NCBI RefSeq assembly: GCF_015694725.1
Contig: NZ_JADQDQ010000012.1
Location: 1-64,000, forward strand
Direction: 5' to 3'
From: Hymenobacter jeongseonensis
GTDB lineage: Bacteria; Bacteroidota; Bacteroidia; Cytophagales; Hymenobacteraceae
Length of the DNA stretch: 64,000 nt
Below, in pieces: positions 50,541-59,485 of the stretch (the stretch's first letter is position 1; the number at the start of each line of letters is the position of its first letter). Both the position numbers and the translations under genes were made by a program. Under the pieces are notes generated by a model, which was not told where the DNA came from, searched no databases, and saw nothing but the letters and a program-made list of their open reading frames with translations.

Positions 50541-51557
50541 ATGACCAAACTGCTACTTCTGGCTGGCCTCCTGGCCGCCGCCCCGGCTGCTGTTGCGGCC
50601 GCTGCCTTGGCCCCCTCCGATGCCGTGGCACCCGCCGTGCTCAGCGTGAAGGCGGCCCGCGCCCTGGGTGCGGGCAGTACCGTAACGGTGCGGGCCGTGG
50701 TCCTCAACGGTGCCGAGATGGGCAACATCCGCTACGTGCAGGACGCCGAGGCCGGGCTGGCCCTCTACGCGCAACCCACCAAGCTCCCCGGCTACGGCGA
50801 GTTGCGGGCAGGCGACAGCATTCAGGTAACCGGCCAGCTGAAGACGTACAACGGTCTGCTGGAAATGGACCCCATTACCTCGTTCCATAAACTGGCCTCC
50901 GGCCAGCGGTTGCGCACCTTGCACGTATCCATGGCGCAAGCCAGTACGGCCTTCATCGAAGCCAACGAAAGCCGCTTGGTCGAAATCACCGGCGTTACGC
51001 GCCTGCTCACGCCGGCCGGCAGCCCGGCCACGGTGTTGGCCGGCAATGCCAACTACTTGCTGGACGGGGTGGCCGGCGCGCTGATGCGCGTGGCCGCCGC
51101 CAGCACCGGCCCCAATGGCCTGGTGGACGTGGCCCCGCCCGCGGGCGAAAGCTTTGATGTGCGCGGCGTGCTGAGCCAGTTTGCGCCGGGTGGCACCGGA
51201 GGCTACCAATTGCTGCCCCGGTTGGCTTCGGATATGGTGCGCGGTGGCGGCCTGCCCCGTCTCACCGAGGAGCCGGTGCCGGTTGACGTGAGCGCCACGG
51301 GGTTCACGGTGGTGTATTCTACGCTGAATGCCGGCGATACCCGCGTGCGCTACGGCCTCAGCGCCAAAGACCTAAAGGAAAACCGACGCGACGCTACCCT
51401 CACAACCCTCCACAGCATGACGCTGACCGACCTGCTGCCGGAAACTACTTACTACGTGGAAGTAAGCTCGCGCAATGCCGTCGGCGTCGAAACGGCCCCG
51501 CCGGTGCCGTTTATCACGGGCAATGGCAAGCGCGCCCGTCCCGCTGCAAAAAAATAA
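50541..51557 (+). CDS. Exported OB-like/Fn3 protein, short paralogue of the PLD protein
   Basis: This 338-residue protein has a signal peptide (about 1-22). Residues ~30-230 form an OB-fold-like domain (VTVRAVVLNGAEMGNIRYVQD, GDSIQVTGQLKTYNGLLEMDP, GGYQLLPR) and residues ~240-325 an Fn3-like domain (SATGFTVVYSTLNAGDTRVRYG, TYYVEVSSRNAVG). Both are homologous, in the same order, to the N-terminal half of the 51724 protein, but there is no phospholipase D domain and no T9SS tail; it ends in a basic KRARPAAKK. It looks like a truncated tandem duplicate that kept a function of its own, or a partner of its neighbour. The function is unknown. Confidence 0.78.
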   Translation: MTKLLLLAGLLAAAPAAVAAAALAPSDAVAPAVLSVKAARALGAGSTVTVRAVVLNGAEMGNIRYVQDAEAGLALYAQPTKLPGYGELRAGDSIQVTGQLKTYNGLLEMDPITSFHKLASGQRLRTLHVSMAQASTAFIEANESRLVEITGVTRLLTPAGSPATVLAGNANYLLDGVAGALMRVAAASTGPNGLVDVAPPAGESFDVRGVLSQFAPGGTGGYQLLPRLASDMVRGGGLPRLTEEPVPVDVSATGFTVVYSTLNAGDTRVRYGLSAKDLKENRRDATLTTLHSMTLTDLLPETTYYVEVSSRNAVGVETAPPVPFITGNGKRARPAAKK

Positions 51558-51723
51558 GCCCCGGCTGGCGCATGGTCCTGCGCTCTTCGGGCATCGGGCC
51601 CAGTAACCGCAACGCTGCCAGACGCCCTGCCGCTTCAGGCTGACCTCATTCGGCCGGGAACTGCCATCTTTGTGGTTCGGCTTATGGCTTCGTTTTTTCC
51701 AATCAACCCTTTTTAGCGTGTTT

Positions 51724-54078
51724 ATGAAGAAATTTACCCTGCTTGCTTTGCTGGCGCTTGCTACTTCGTGGCAGGCCGTGCAGGCCCAAACTCCCATTAC
51801 CATTGCGGCGGCCCGAGCCCAGGCCCCAGCCGCTAACAACGTGGCCGGCCCCGTCGTCACCGTCACCGGCATCGTCACCAACGGCCGCGAGCTGGGCTCG
51901 TCCGTCAGCATCATTCGCTACATTCAGGACGGCACCGCCGGCATTGGCGTGTATACCTCCGGCGGCACGAGCGGCCCTTTGGTTAGCGCCCTGGTACCCG
52001 GCGATAGCATCATCGTGACGGGCGGACTGAAAATGTTCCGCGGGTTGCTGGAAATTGACCCCGTTACGTCCGTAACGGTAGTAGCCGGCAACCGGCCCCT
52101 CCCCGAGCCGGTAGTCTTCACCAGCGCCAACTTCACGGCTGCCTACGCCGAGCAGTACGAAGGCCAGCTGGTGCGCCTCAACGGCCTGACCTCGGTGAAC
52201 ACCACCAGCGGCGGCTCGGTCACGTCGTTTTCGGCCAACACCGTGTACCGCCTCAACAACAGCGCGGCGCTCGCCACCTACGTGCCCACCAATTCCAACG
52301 GCGCCGACGGCCTCATTGGCAAGCCCAGCCCCACCGGCACGTTCGATGCCGTGGGCATCATGAGCCAGTACACGTCCTCGGCTACGGGCACCACGGGCGG
52401 CTACCAGCTGCTGAATCGTAAGTACGCCGACTTTATCCAGGGCAACACGCCCAACCTGACCAGCAGCCCCGTGCCAAGCAACATCAGCACCACCGGCTTC
52501 ACGGTTAGCTTTGCTACGCAGAACGCCGGCGACACGCAGGTGCGGTATTCGACCTCGCCAGCGCTACCCGCGGCCAGCACCACCACCCTCTCCGATGCGG
52601 CCGCAGGCACGACGCACAGCCTAGCGCTCACGGGCCTCCAGCCGGCTACCGTGTACTACGTGCAGGCCATTTCGGTGAACGCCACGGGTCGTTCCGAGTC
52701 GCGCGTGACGCCCATGATTACGGCCTCGCTCTCGTCGGGTACGATGAAGACCTACTTCACCGGCACGGTGGACAACACCCTGGCCCTGCCCAACAACAAC
52801 GCCACGTACTGCCGCAATGGCAGCATTGCCGATACGCTGGCCAAATACATTGGCCGCGCGCAGCAAACGCTGGACGTGACCATTTACAACTGGAACAACA
52901 ACGTGATTCTAAACGCCGTGAACGCCGCCTACGACCGCGGCGTGCGGGTGCGGGTCATCTACGAAGACGACAATTCCAACTTTAGCATTGCCAACCTCAA
53001 GGCCGGTATTCCGCGCGTGTTCCGCCCCGCGGGCGGCGCCCTGAACACCACCAGCATCATGCACAACAAGTTTGTGGTGATTGATGCCAGCAGCATCGAC
53101 CCCAACGTGCCCACGGTGTGGACCGGCTCGACCAACTGGACCCCGGCCCAGCTCAGCTCCGACCGCAACAACTCCATCGCGGTGCAGGACCAAAGCCTGG
53201 CCCGCGTGTACACCATGGAGTTTGAAGAAATGTGGGGCAGCGCGACGGCAGCGCCGGGCCTGAGCCTGTTTGGCTCGCGCAAAACCGACAACACCCCGCA
53301 CTACCTCGTCATTGGCGGCAAGGCCGTCGAGTCGTGGTTCTCGCCCACCGACAACGTGAACTCGCGCCTGATTGAGACGATAAAGACGGCCGATTTTGAC
53401 CTGCACGTACTCTCGATGCTCGTGACCCGCAGCGACGTGGGCCGCGCCCTGGCCGAGCAGGTGACCCTGCGCAACATCGCGCCCTGCTCCGATGGCCTGA
53501 CCAACGACACCAGCGGCGTGGCCGGCTTCGTGTTCCGCACCATCCGGGCGGGCATGGGCAGCCGCTACCTGCTCGATAAGCTCTCGGGCATCATGCACCA
53601 CAAAACACTGATTGTGGACGCCGGTGCTCCGCAGTCGGACCCCACCGTCTTCGTGGGCTCGCACAACTGGACGGCTTCGGCCGACACCGAGAACGACGAA
53701 AACACCCTGGTTATCCACGACAACCTCATCACAAACCAGTATTACCAGGAATACGCCGCCCGCATCGCCGACCAGAATCAGGGCGTTACGGCTTGCCGCC
53801 TGCTGCTGGCTACCCGCACCGGCACGGTGCAGTCCAGCACCATGCAAGTGTACCCCAACCCCACGCGCGGCAGCTTCCAGCTGCACTTGGCACGCACCAC
53901 GGCCCGCACCGCCACCATCGTGCTGCGCGACGCCACCGGCCGCGTCGTGTTGGAGCGCACCCAGCCCTACAACGGCACCGACCTGACTGTAGACGCCACG
54001 GCGCTGAAATCGGGTCTGTACCTAGTGCAGGTAACCACGCCCGAAGCCACGCAGGTTAGCCGCGTGGTAGTGGAGTAG
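51724..54078 (+). CDS. Secreted phospholipase D-like protein with OB/Fn3 domains and T9SS type A tail
   Basis: This 784-residue protein has a signal peptide ending AVQAQ, an OB-like domain (about 25-240) and an Fn3-like domain (about 245-340), then a two-motif PLD/nuclease domain (about 345-690). The HKD motifs are complete: H447-x-K449-x4-D454 with GSTNW following, and H625-x-K627-x4-D632 with GSHNW. The last ~75 residues are a T9SS type A sorting domain (MQVYPNPTRGSFQL, then SGLYLVQV). The Fn3-PLD order resembles secreted nucleases of the PLD family, so a phosphodiesterase acting on lipid or nucleic acid outside the cell is likely. ATG 51724 begins the signal peptide; a CATCTTTG box lies 52 bp upstream. 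Confidence 0.9.
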   Translation: MKKFTLLALLALATSWQAVQAQTPITIAAARAQAPAANNVAGPVVTVTGIVTNGRELGSSVSIIRYIQDGTAGIGVYTSGGTSGPLVSALVPGDSIIVTGGLKMFRGLLEIDPVTSVTVVAGNRPLPEPVVFTSANFTAAYAEQYEGQLVRLNGLTSVNTTSGGSVTSFSANTVYRLNNSAALATYVPTNSNGADGLIGKPSPTGTFDAVGIMSQYTSSATGTTGGYQLLNRKYADFIQGNTPNLTSSPVPSNISTTGFTVSFATQNAGDTQVRYSTSPALPAASTTTLSDAAAGTTHSLALTGLQPATVYYVQAISVNATGRSESRVTPMITASLSSGTMKTYFTGTVDNTLALPNNNATYCRNGSIADTLAKYIGRAQQTLDVTIYNWNNNVILNAVNAAYDRGVRVRVIYEDDNSNFSIANLKAGIPRVFRPAGGALNTTSIMHNKFVVIDASSIDPNVPTVWTGSTNWTPAQLSSDRNNSIAVQDQSLARVYTMEFEEMWGSATAAPGLSLFGSRKTDNTPHYLVIGGKAVESWFSPTDNVNSRLIETIKTADFDLHVLSMLVTRSDVGRALAEQVTLRNIAPCSDGLTNDTSGVAGFVFRTIRAGMGSRYLLDKLSGIMHHKTLIVDAGAPQSDPTVFVGSHNWTASADTENDENTLVIHDNLITNQYYQEYAARIADQNQGVTACRLLLATRTGTVQSSTMQVYPNPTRGSFQLHLARTTARTATIVLRDATGRVVLERTQPYNGTDLTVDATALKSGLYLVQVTTPEATQVSRVVVE

Positions 54079-54096
54079 CTCTTGCTCTAAATTCCT

Positions 54097-54135
54097 AAAA
54101 AAGGCGGCTCCTGCATCAGGAGCCGCCTTTTTTAT
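54097..54135 (+). terminator. Rho-independent terminator of the PLD gene
   Basis: A 17-bp perfect stem (54097-54113 and 54117-54133) with a three-base loop has A6 and T6 runs at its ends. Confidence 0.88.
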
Positions 54136-54187
54136 TTAACCATGAGGTTTGACAGAATTGGGGTTCGCTGCTGCTATTTTAGTACAT

Positions 54188-54265
54188 CGTCATGCTGGGC
54201 TCGACTCTTTGAACAATAGGTTTAGTGACGGCACGTGAGATGCTTCTGAACCGCTCAGCATGACG
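54188..54265. repeat. Dispersed palindromic repeat, copy 3
   Basis: This 78-bp copy begins CGTCATGCTGGGC and ends GCTCAGCATGACG, with AGATGCTTC inside the right arm. The arms are imperfect complements. Confidence 0.75.
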
Positions 54266-54306
54266 TATCAATTGGGCTTGTTGCATCAGGAATCCGCCCC
54301 AACCAG

Positions 54307-54744
54307 CTAGTCTCTAAATTGTTCGGACTTGCTGCTGTGCAGGCTGTCCCGGGTATTTTTCTGCACGGCGATGGCGGCAAAGAGCGTCAGCACAAACGAC
54401 ATGGCATAGAAGCCTTTTTCGCTCAGTGTGAGGGTGGCGTTCCACAGGCCCACCGAAAGCAGGGCCACCGTGAGGAGCACCGAAACCCAGCTGATGCCAT
54501 AGTACAGATTGGTAACGGGGATGCCTTCGAGGCGGTCACGCACGCTTTTTTGCACCGAGATGGCAGCGAACAGGCCATACATCAATACGGTGAAATAGTA
54601 GCCTTTCTCATTTATGGCCATCTCGGCGTTCCAGAGGCCAATGTTGAAGGCGGCAAAGCCGGTGAGCAAGGCGGCCCAGGAAGCACCGATAAAGGCGGCG
54701 GAAGTTTGTTGGGCGACGGGCTGGCTGGTGGTTTGCGGGTTCAT
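54307..54744 (-). CDS. YiaA/YiaB-like inner membrane protein
   Basis: This 145-residue protein has four hydrophobic helices arranged as two YiaAB repeats. Each repeat has a GxWNAxxxxxEKGYY-type signature: IGLWNAEMAINEKGYYF and VGLWNATLTLSEKGFYA, followed by FAAISVQKSVRD and FAAIAVQKNTRD. The function of the family is unknown. The gene is isolated, between a dispersed repeat and the mutS2 terminator. Confidence 0.88.
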   Translation of the reverse strand: MNPQTTSQPVAQQTSAAFIGASWAALLTGFAAFNIGLWNAEMAINEKGYYFTVLMYGLFAAISVQKSVRDRLEGIPVTNLYYGISWVSVLLTVALLSVGLWNATLTLSEKGFYAMSFVLTLFAAIAVQKNTRDSLHSSKSEQFRD

Positions 54745-54911
54745 GACAAGAAAAGAGTGGGGTGTAGTTCAGCGTTTGAATGGCAGCGACATGCTGCCTT
54801 TGTTGGTGTGGAACAAACGTACCACTCTCCTACCCGCTTCCCTTATATACAATTTATAATTGTCTGACTTTTCAAATCAATAGGCAAATCGATTTTGAGC
54901 ACGGAAAATCC

Positions 54912-54949
54912 TAAAAAAACAAACCCAGGCCTTATTCAGACCTGGGTTT
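54912..54949 (-). terminator. Rho-independent terminator of mutS2
   Basis: A 9-bp perfect stem (54921-54929 and 54941-54949) with an 11-base loop is followed on the minus strand by GTTTTTTT. It lies ~49 bp after the mutS2 stop. Confidence 0.75.
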
Positions 54950-54997
54950 CCTAAGAATCAAAGGATAATTGGGGCGACTTTAGCCAACGCTAATTTC

Positions 54998-57442
54998 CTA
55001 CTTCAGCACCGCAATGGTCACCCCATCGCCGCCCCTATCGGCGTGTTCGTCGGCCACGCTGGCCACGGCGCGCTGCGAGCGCAGGTAGTCGCGCACTACT
55101 TGGCGCAGCACGCCGTTGCCGCGGCCGTGCAGGAACTTCACTTCGGGCATGCCCAGCATCACGGCGTCGTCTACGAAGCTCATGGTTTTGGTAAGGGCGT
55201 CTTCGGCGCGCTCGCCGCGCAGGTCCAGCGTGGGGCTGAAACCGGCCATGCGGTCGGTGATGTTTACGCCGTTGCCGCCGCCCGAGCCTCCGCCGCTGAG
55301 ACGGCCGGCTTTGGACTTGGCGGCCTGCTCCCGCTCGCGGATTTCGGCCCGTCCGAGCTTTTCCAATTGGCTGAGCTTGGTCAAGGTTTTCATGCCGCCG
55401 AACATGACTTCTGCGGTGTTGCCCTTCACGCTCACCACCTCGCCGTGGCCGTCCTGGCCGAACAGCGCCACTTTGTCGCCGGGCTGAAGGCTGCCGGTTT
55501 CGGCGCGTTCGCGGGTGGCCTTGGGCTTAGGCGGCTCAATCTGAAGCTCTTTTTTTACAAACGTGTCTAGTTTCTCGCGTGCTGCCTTGTTGATTTCCTT
55601 GTCGGCCTGGCCGCGGCGGATTTCGCCAATGGTAGCTTCTATTTGCTGGTTGGTGTTCACCAACAGTGCCTTAGCTTGCTGCTTGGCGGTGCGCAGGGTT
55701 TCGAGCTTGGTGTCTTCGAGGTGCTGCTTGAGGTCGGTGTATTCCTGAGCGGCGCGCTTGAGGCGCTTTTCGGCCTTGGCGGCTTCGGCGGTGCGTTGTT
55801 CGAGCTCGGTTTTCTCTTTTTCGAGACCTTCAAGCAGGCGGTCGTAGCGGATTTTGTCCTTGCCTACCAGTTGGGTGGCGCGCTCCACGACCTCCTTTGG
55901 CAAGCCGATTTTACGGGCAATTTCGATGGCAAATGACGAGCCCGGCTTGCCCACTTCCAGGCGGTAGAGCGGCTGTAGCTTGTCTGGGTCGTAGCGCATG
56001 GCGCCGTTCACGAGGTGGGGCGTGCGCTCGGCGAAGTTTTTCAGGTTGGTGTAGTGCGTGGTGATGACGCCGAACACGCGGGCCTTGTTGAGTTGGTCGA
56101 GCACGGCCTCGGCGATGGCGCCGCCCAGGCTGGGCTCGGTGCCGGTACCGAATTCGTCAATCAGCACTAGGCTTTTCTTGCCGGCCAGCAGCAGGAATTG
56201 CTTCATGGCCAGCAGGTGCGAAGAGTAAGTACTCAGGTCGTTTTCCAGGCTCTGCTCGTCGCCGATGTCCAGGAAAATGTCCTCGAACACGCCGGCTTCG
56301 GAATTGTCGGCGCAGGGAATAAGCAGGCCCATTTGCAGCATAAACTGCACCAGGCCCACCGTTTTCAGACTCACGGATTTGCCGCCCGCGTTGGGGCCCG
56401 AAATCACCAAAATGCGCTGCTCGTGGTTCAGCTCCAGGTCCAGCGGCACCACTTCGCGGGGGTCGCCGTTCTCGCGCTTGTGCTGAGCAAAAGCCAGCTG
56501 GAGCAGCGGGTGGCGAACGCCGTGCCACTTCAGCAGCGGCTTGTTGTGCATCACCGGCAGTTGGCAATCGAGCGAAACGGCCAAGCGCGCTTTAGCCCGA
56601 ATAAAGTCAATCAGCCCCAAATAAGAGTAGGCGCGGCGCAAGTCCGGCAGGTGCGGGCGCAGCTGGTCGGTCAGGGCCGTGAGGATGCGAATCAGCTCGC
56701 GGTGATAGGCATTGTCGAGGTCCTTGATGTCGTTGTTCAACTCAAAAACCGCTTCGGGCTCGATAAAAACCGTTTGGCCCGAGGCCGATTCGTCGTGAAT
56801 CAGGCCCTTCACTTTGCGCTTGTGCTCGGCAATGACGGGCAGCACCAAACGGCCACCGCGGATGGTGGGCTCGGCGTCGCCGGGAATCCAGCCCTCGTTT
56901 TTGGCGTGGCGCAGAATGCCGGCAATCTGCTTGCGCAACTGGCCCTGCCGCGCAATGAGCTCCTGCCGAATCTGGCGCAGCAGCGGGCTCGCATCGTCAC
57001 GCACGGCGCCCTCGTCGTCCACCACCTTGTCCATGGCGGCCAGCAAATTACGGTCGACCTGCACGCCAATGCCCAGCAGGCGCAGCGTAGGGTACAGGCC
57101 GGGGTCGGCGTCGGAGAAAAAGGCGAGGGCCTGGCGGATGGTGCGCAGGCTCATCTTCACCTCAAAAAACGCGGCCACGTCGAGGTAAGCGCCCGGCAGG
57201 GCCGCGCGCTTGAGGTGCACCTTGGGGTCGTAGTAGTGCGAGGCCGGGAAGTCGGCGCCCGACCGCAGCAAGTAGGTGAATTCGTCGGCCTGTTGCAGCA
57301 GTTTCAGCAGGGGCTCGTGCTTGGTTTGGAACTCCATGCGGGCCACGTAGTGCCGGCCCAGCGGGGAGAGACAATTGGCCTCGAGCTGCTCGCGCAGGGT
57401 GGTGAAGCCGATTTTTTGTTCGAAGTGTTGGGGTAAAAGCAA
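54998..57442 (-). CDS. mutS2: MutS2 family ATPase with Smr domain
   Basis: This 814-residue protein (from TTG 57442) has the MutS2 layout: an N-terminal core, the ATPase with Walker A SGPNAGGKS near 350, a signature block (DIGDEQSLENDLSTYSSH), Walker B LIDEFGTGTEP, a long charged coiled coil (about 530-640) and a C-terminal Smr domain (LDLRGERAEDAL, HGRGNGVLRQ). MutS2 proteins suppress homologous recombination or rescue collided ribosomes; the Smr domain is a nuclease module. The start is chosen because LLPQHFEQKIGF aligns with family N-termini and a TACCTTCG box lies at 57483-57476. An ATG at 57541 precedes that box and is less likely. Confidence 0.92.
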   Translation of the reverse strand: MLLPQHFEQKIGFTTLREQLEANCLSPLGRHYVARMEFQTKHEPLLKLLQQADEFTYLLRSGADFPASHYYDPKVHLKRAALPGAYLDVAAFFEVKMSLRTIRQALAFFSDADPGLYPTLRLLGIGVQVDRNLLAAMDKVVDDEGAVRDDASPLLRQIRQELIARQGQLRKQIAGILRHAKNEGWIPGDAEPTIRGGRLVLPVIAEHKRKVKGLIHDESASGQTVFIEPEAVFELNNDIKDLDNAYHRELIRILTALTDQLRPHLPDLRRAYSYLGLIDFIRAKARLAVSLDCQLPVMHNKPLLKWHGVRHPLLQLAFAQHKRENGDPREVVPLDLELNHEQRILVISGPNAGGKSVSLKTVGLVQFMLQMGLLIPCADNSEAGVFEDIFLDIGDEQSLENDLSTYSSHLLAMKQFLLLAGKKSLVLIDEFGTGTEPSLGGAIAEAVLDQLNKARVFGVITTHYTNLKNFAERTPHLVNGAMRYDPDKLQPLYRLEVGKPGSSFAIEIARKIGLPKEVVERATQLVGKDKIRYDRLLEGLEKEKTELEQRTAEAAKAEKRLKRAAQEYTDLKQHLEDTKLETLRTAKQQAKALLVNTNQQIEATIGEIRRGQADKEINKAAREKLDTFVKKELQIEPPKPKATRERAETGSLQPGDKVALFGQDGHGEVVSVKGNTAEVMFGGMKTLTKLSQLEKLGRAEIREREQAAKSKAGRLSGGGSGGGNGVNITDRMAGFSPTLDLRGERAEDALTKTMSFVDDAVMLGMPEVKFLHGRGNGVLRQVVRDYLRSQRAVASVADEHADRGGDGVTIAVLK

Positions 57443-57789
57443 GAAAGTAGTCTTTCGGTATTCGAGGATGGGGTACGAAGGTAAACACTGCGTGCGGCGG
57501 GAATGATTCGCAAAAACATTACGAAATATTTCTCCCCTCATGCGCCTCGCTGGCGCGCTGGCAAGTAATTATTGACAGGCCCGACGATTGACACTCCCGC
57601 CCGCGCCAGTATTGACTGCAACAGCTTAAACAGCGGTCCCAGCTCGCCACGCGCTTTCGCCAATCAGGTTCTCTCGCCCACGGCTATTTCAAAAAAATCA
57701 CCGCTTTAGTTCTGACAAATAAATAGAGTTTTTGTCTAGGTGCCCTCTTAGCTTTGACGCTAATTGTATTGTCACACCTTAATTTTTAT

Positions 57790-58797
57790 ATGAAGAAATT
57801 CTACCCGTTGGCTTTGCTTGGCCTGGCTCTGGGAGTCAGTGCGTGCAAGGAAGACGTCTACGTTCTCGATTCGTATTCAACGATGCGCTACGACGTGCTA
57901 GCGCTGCCCACCGCGGCCGATACGCTGCGGCTAAACTCCGTTGACTTTTTGTCGGCGCGCGAGGGGTTTGTGGGCGGCGCAAGTGGCTCGCTCTTCGCCA
58001 CCACCGACGCTGGCTTGACCTGGACGCGCCGCTCGCAGCCCACCCTGGGCAACATCAACAAGCTGCTCTTCACCTCGCCCACCGCCGGTTGGGCGGGCAC
58101 TAGCAGTGGCCTGTACCGCACCACTAACGGCGGCCAGAGCTGGCAGCGCCAAGTCATTCTAGACGCCTATGGCTCCGGAGCCGGCGAAGTAACGGACATA
58201 CAGTTTGTGACAGCCCAAACCGGGTACGCGGTGGGGGCGGGCGCTACCATTCACAAAACCACCAACGGCGGCACCACCTGGACCAACGTGCAGCGCCGCC
58301 TCGACAAGCGCTACACGTTCCGGGCCGTGTCGTTCACGTCGGCGGATTCGGGCACTGTGATGGGCGACGAGCAGTCGCGGTGGCTGACCGCCAATGGCGG
58401 ACAAACCTGGTATGCATTCGACTACTATGGCAACCCCCAGGACAACACCACCCACGACGTTCTGCGCCTAAATCTCAAAACCTATATACTGGCCACCCCT
58501 CATGGCTTCGAGGCGCACGACGCCAACCAAAATTATGCGCCCGACGATGGCTATGGCCACCCCGTGTTTGGGCTTGCCACTACGGGCCGGGGCGGACCCG
58601 TGGTAGGGGTTGGGCGCCGCACCGTGGTCCGGCGCCACGAGGACTACTCAACGGCTGAACACACCCCTTGGGTGTACGTGCACGCCCCCGACGGCACGTC
58701 CATTGACGCGACTTTTTACGCCGCTGATTTTGCCAACGCCAATACTTTTTATGCCGTCGGCCACCGCGGCCTCATCTACCGCTTTCACTACCAGTAA
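57790..58797 (+). CDS. YCF48/BNR-repeat lipoprotein
   Basis: This 335-residue lipoprotein (lipobox VSAC, Cys19) is built of repeated Asp-box-like beta-propeller blades: TTDAGLTWTRRSQP, TTNGGQSWQRQ, TTNGGTTWTNV and TANGGQTWYAF. It resembles the YCF48-like group of sialidase/photosystem-assembly type propellers, which usually bind proteins. There is no sialidase active site visible. A TAGCTTTG box at 57749-57756 may be its -7 element. It is the first of three exported proteins in a row; the next begins three bases after its stop, so they are probably one transcript. Confidence 0.82.
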   Translation: MKKFYPLALLGLALGVSACKEDVYVLDSYSTMRYDVLALPTAADTLRLNSVDFLSAREGFVGGASGSLFATTDAGLTWTRRSQPTLGNINKLLFTSPTAGWAGTSSGLYRTTNGGQSWQRQVILDAYGSGAGEVTDIQFVTAQTGYAVGAGATIHKTTNGGTTWTNVQRRLDKRYTFRAVSFTSADSGTVMGDEQSRWLTANGGQTWYAFDYYGNPQDNTTHDVLRLNLKTYILATPHGFEAHDANQNYAPDDGYGHPVFGLATTGRGGPVVGVGRRTVVRRHEDYSTAEHTPWVYVHAPDGTSIDATFYAADFANANTFYAVGHRGLIYRFHYQ

Positions 58798-58800
58798 CCA

Positions 58801-59439
58801 ATGAAAACGTATTTCCCTCTGCTGGCCCTGGTGGCGGGCGGTGCCTTGGCGTGCCCCGTGCAGGCACAGGTAAGCAAGTTTCACGGCAGTTGGGGGGCCG
58901 GCGTGGTGTCCCTTCGGTCCCGGGGGCCTATGCAAGCCAACCCCAACAATTACGCGGGCATTACGCCCGGCTATGTGCTGAAGTCAACCCACGCAAACCT
59001 GGTTCTGCTAAACGGTAACCTGGGCTTCGACGCTCCGCTACTGCAAATGAGCGGGGGCGAACAATCATTTGGCCTCTCGCTGAATGCCACGGCGGGGCTA
59101 CTGGGCACCACCCGCCAGGATATAGACGGCTTCAACCGCTCGTTCATTCTAGATTTTCCGGAATACGTCACCTACCGCTACGGAGCCAAAGCCAGCAAGC
59201 ATTCCCAAAAAACCTTTGGGGTGGGCGTCGGCCTGGGCTACCGGTTCTGCAAGTTTTTCTTGCCCTTCAACTCGCCTAGCGCCATGCTGGAAGGCGTGTA
59301 CGCCGCCGACTCCGACTGGTTTCTGCGCCTCACCGGCGACCTTCGGCCCACGCGCTTCTACAACTACTACTCCAGCGAAGGCCCGGTCGAAGTTCTACGC
59401 ATTCGCGAGTTCAATATGACCCTTGGCAAATCTTTTTAG
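58801..59439 (+). CDS. Exported protein, probable outer-membrane beta barrel
   Basis: This 212-residue protein has a signal peptide ending VQAQ (about residue 22). The rest alternates short hydrophobic strands with Gly and aromatic residues (GSWGAGVVSL, FGLSLNATAGLLG, FGVGVGLGYRFC) and ends with FNMTLGKSF, a barrel-like terminal strand. I do not recognise a named family. It starts three bases after the propeller lipoprotein, so the two may act together at the outer membrane. The third gene begins 46 bp after it. Confidence 0.72.
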   Translation: MKTYFPLLALVAGGALACPVQAQVSKFHGSWGAGVVSLRSRGPMQANPNNYAGITPGYVLKSTHANLVLLNGNLGFDAPLLQMSGGEQSFGLSLNATAGLLGTTRQDIDGFNRSFILDFPEYVTYRYGAKASKHSQKTFGVGVGLGYRFCKFFLPFNSPSAMLEGVYAADSDWFLRLTGDLRPTRFYNYYSSEGPVEVLRIREFNMTLGKSF

Positions 59440-59485
59440 GCAAATCCAGTCGCCTTCATCCCCTCTTTTTCCTTCTACTATTTCC

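Noticed and set aside
52909..53886. 325-residue minus-strand frame opposite the PLD gene
   Set aside because: It is Val/Gly/His-rich antisense of a conserved enzyme; no start signal or family resemblance.
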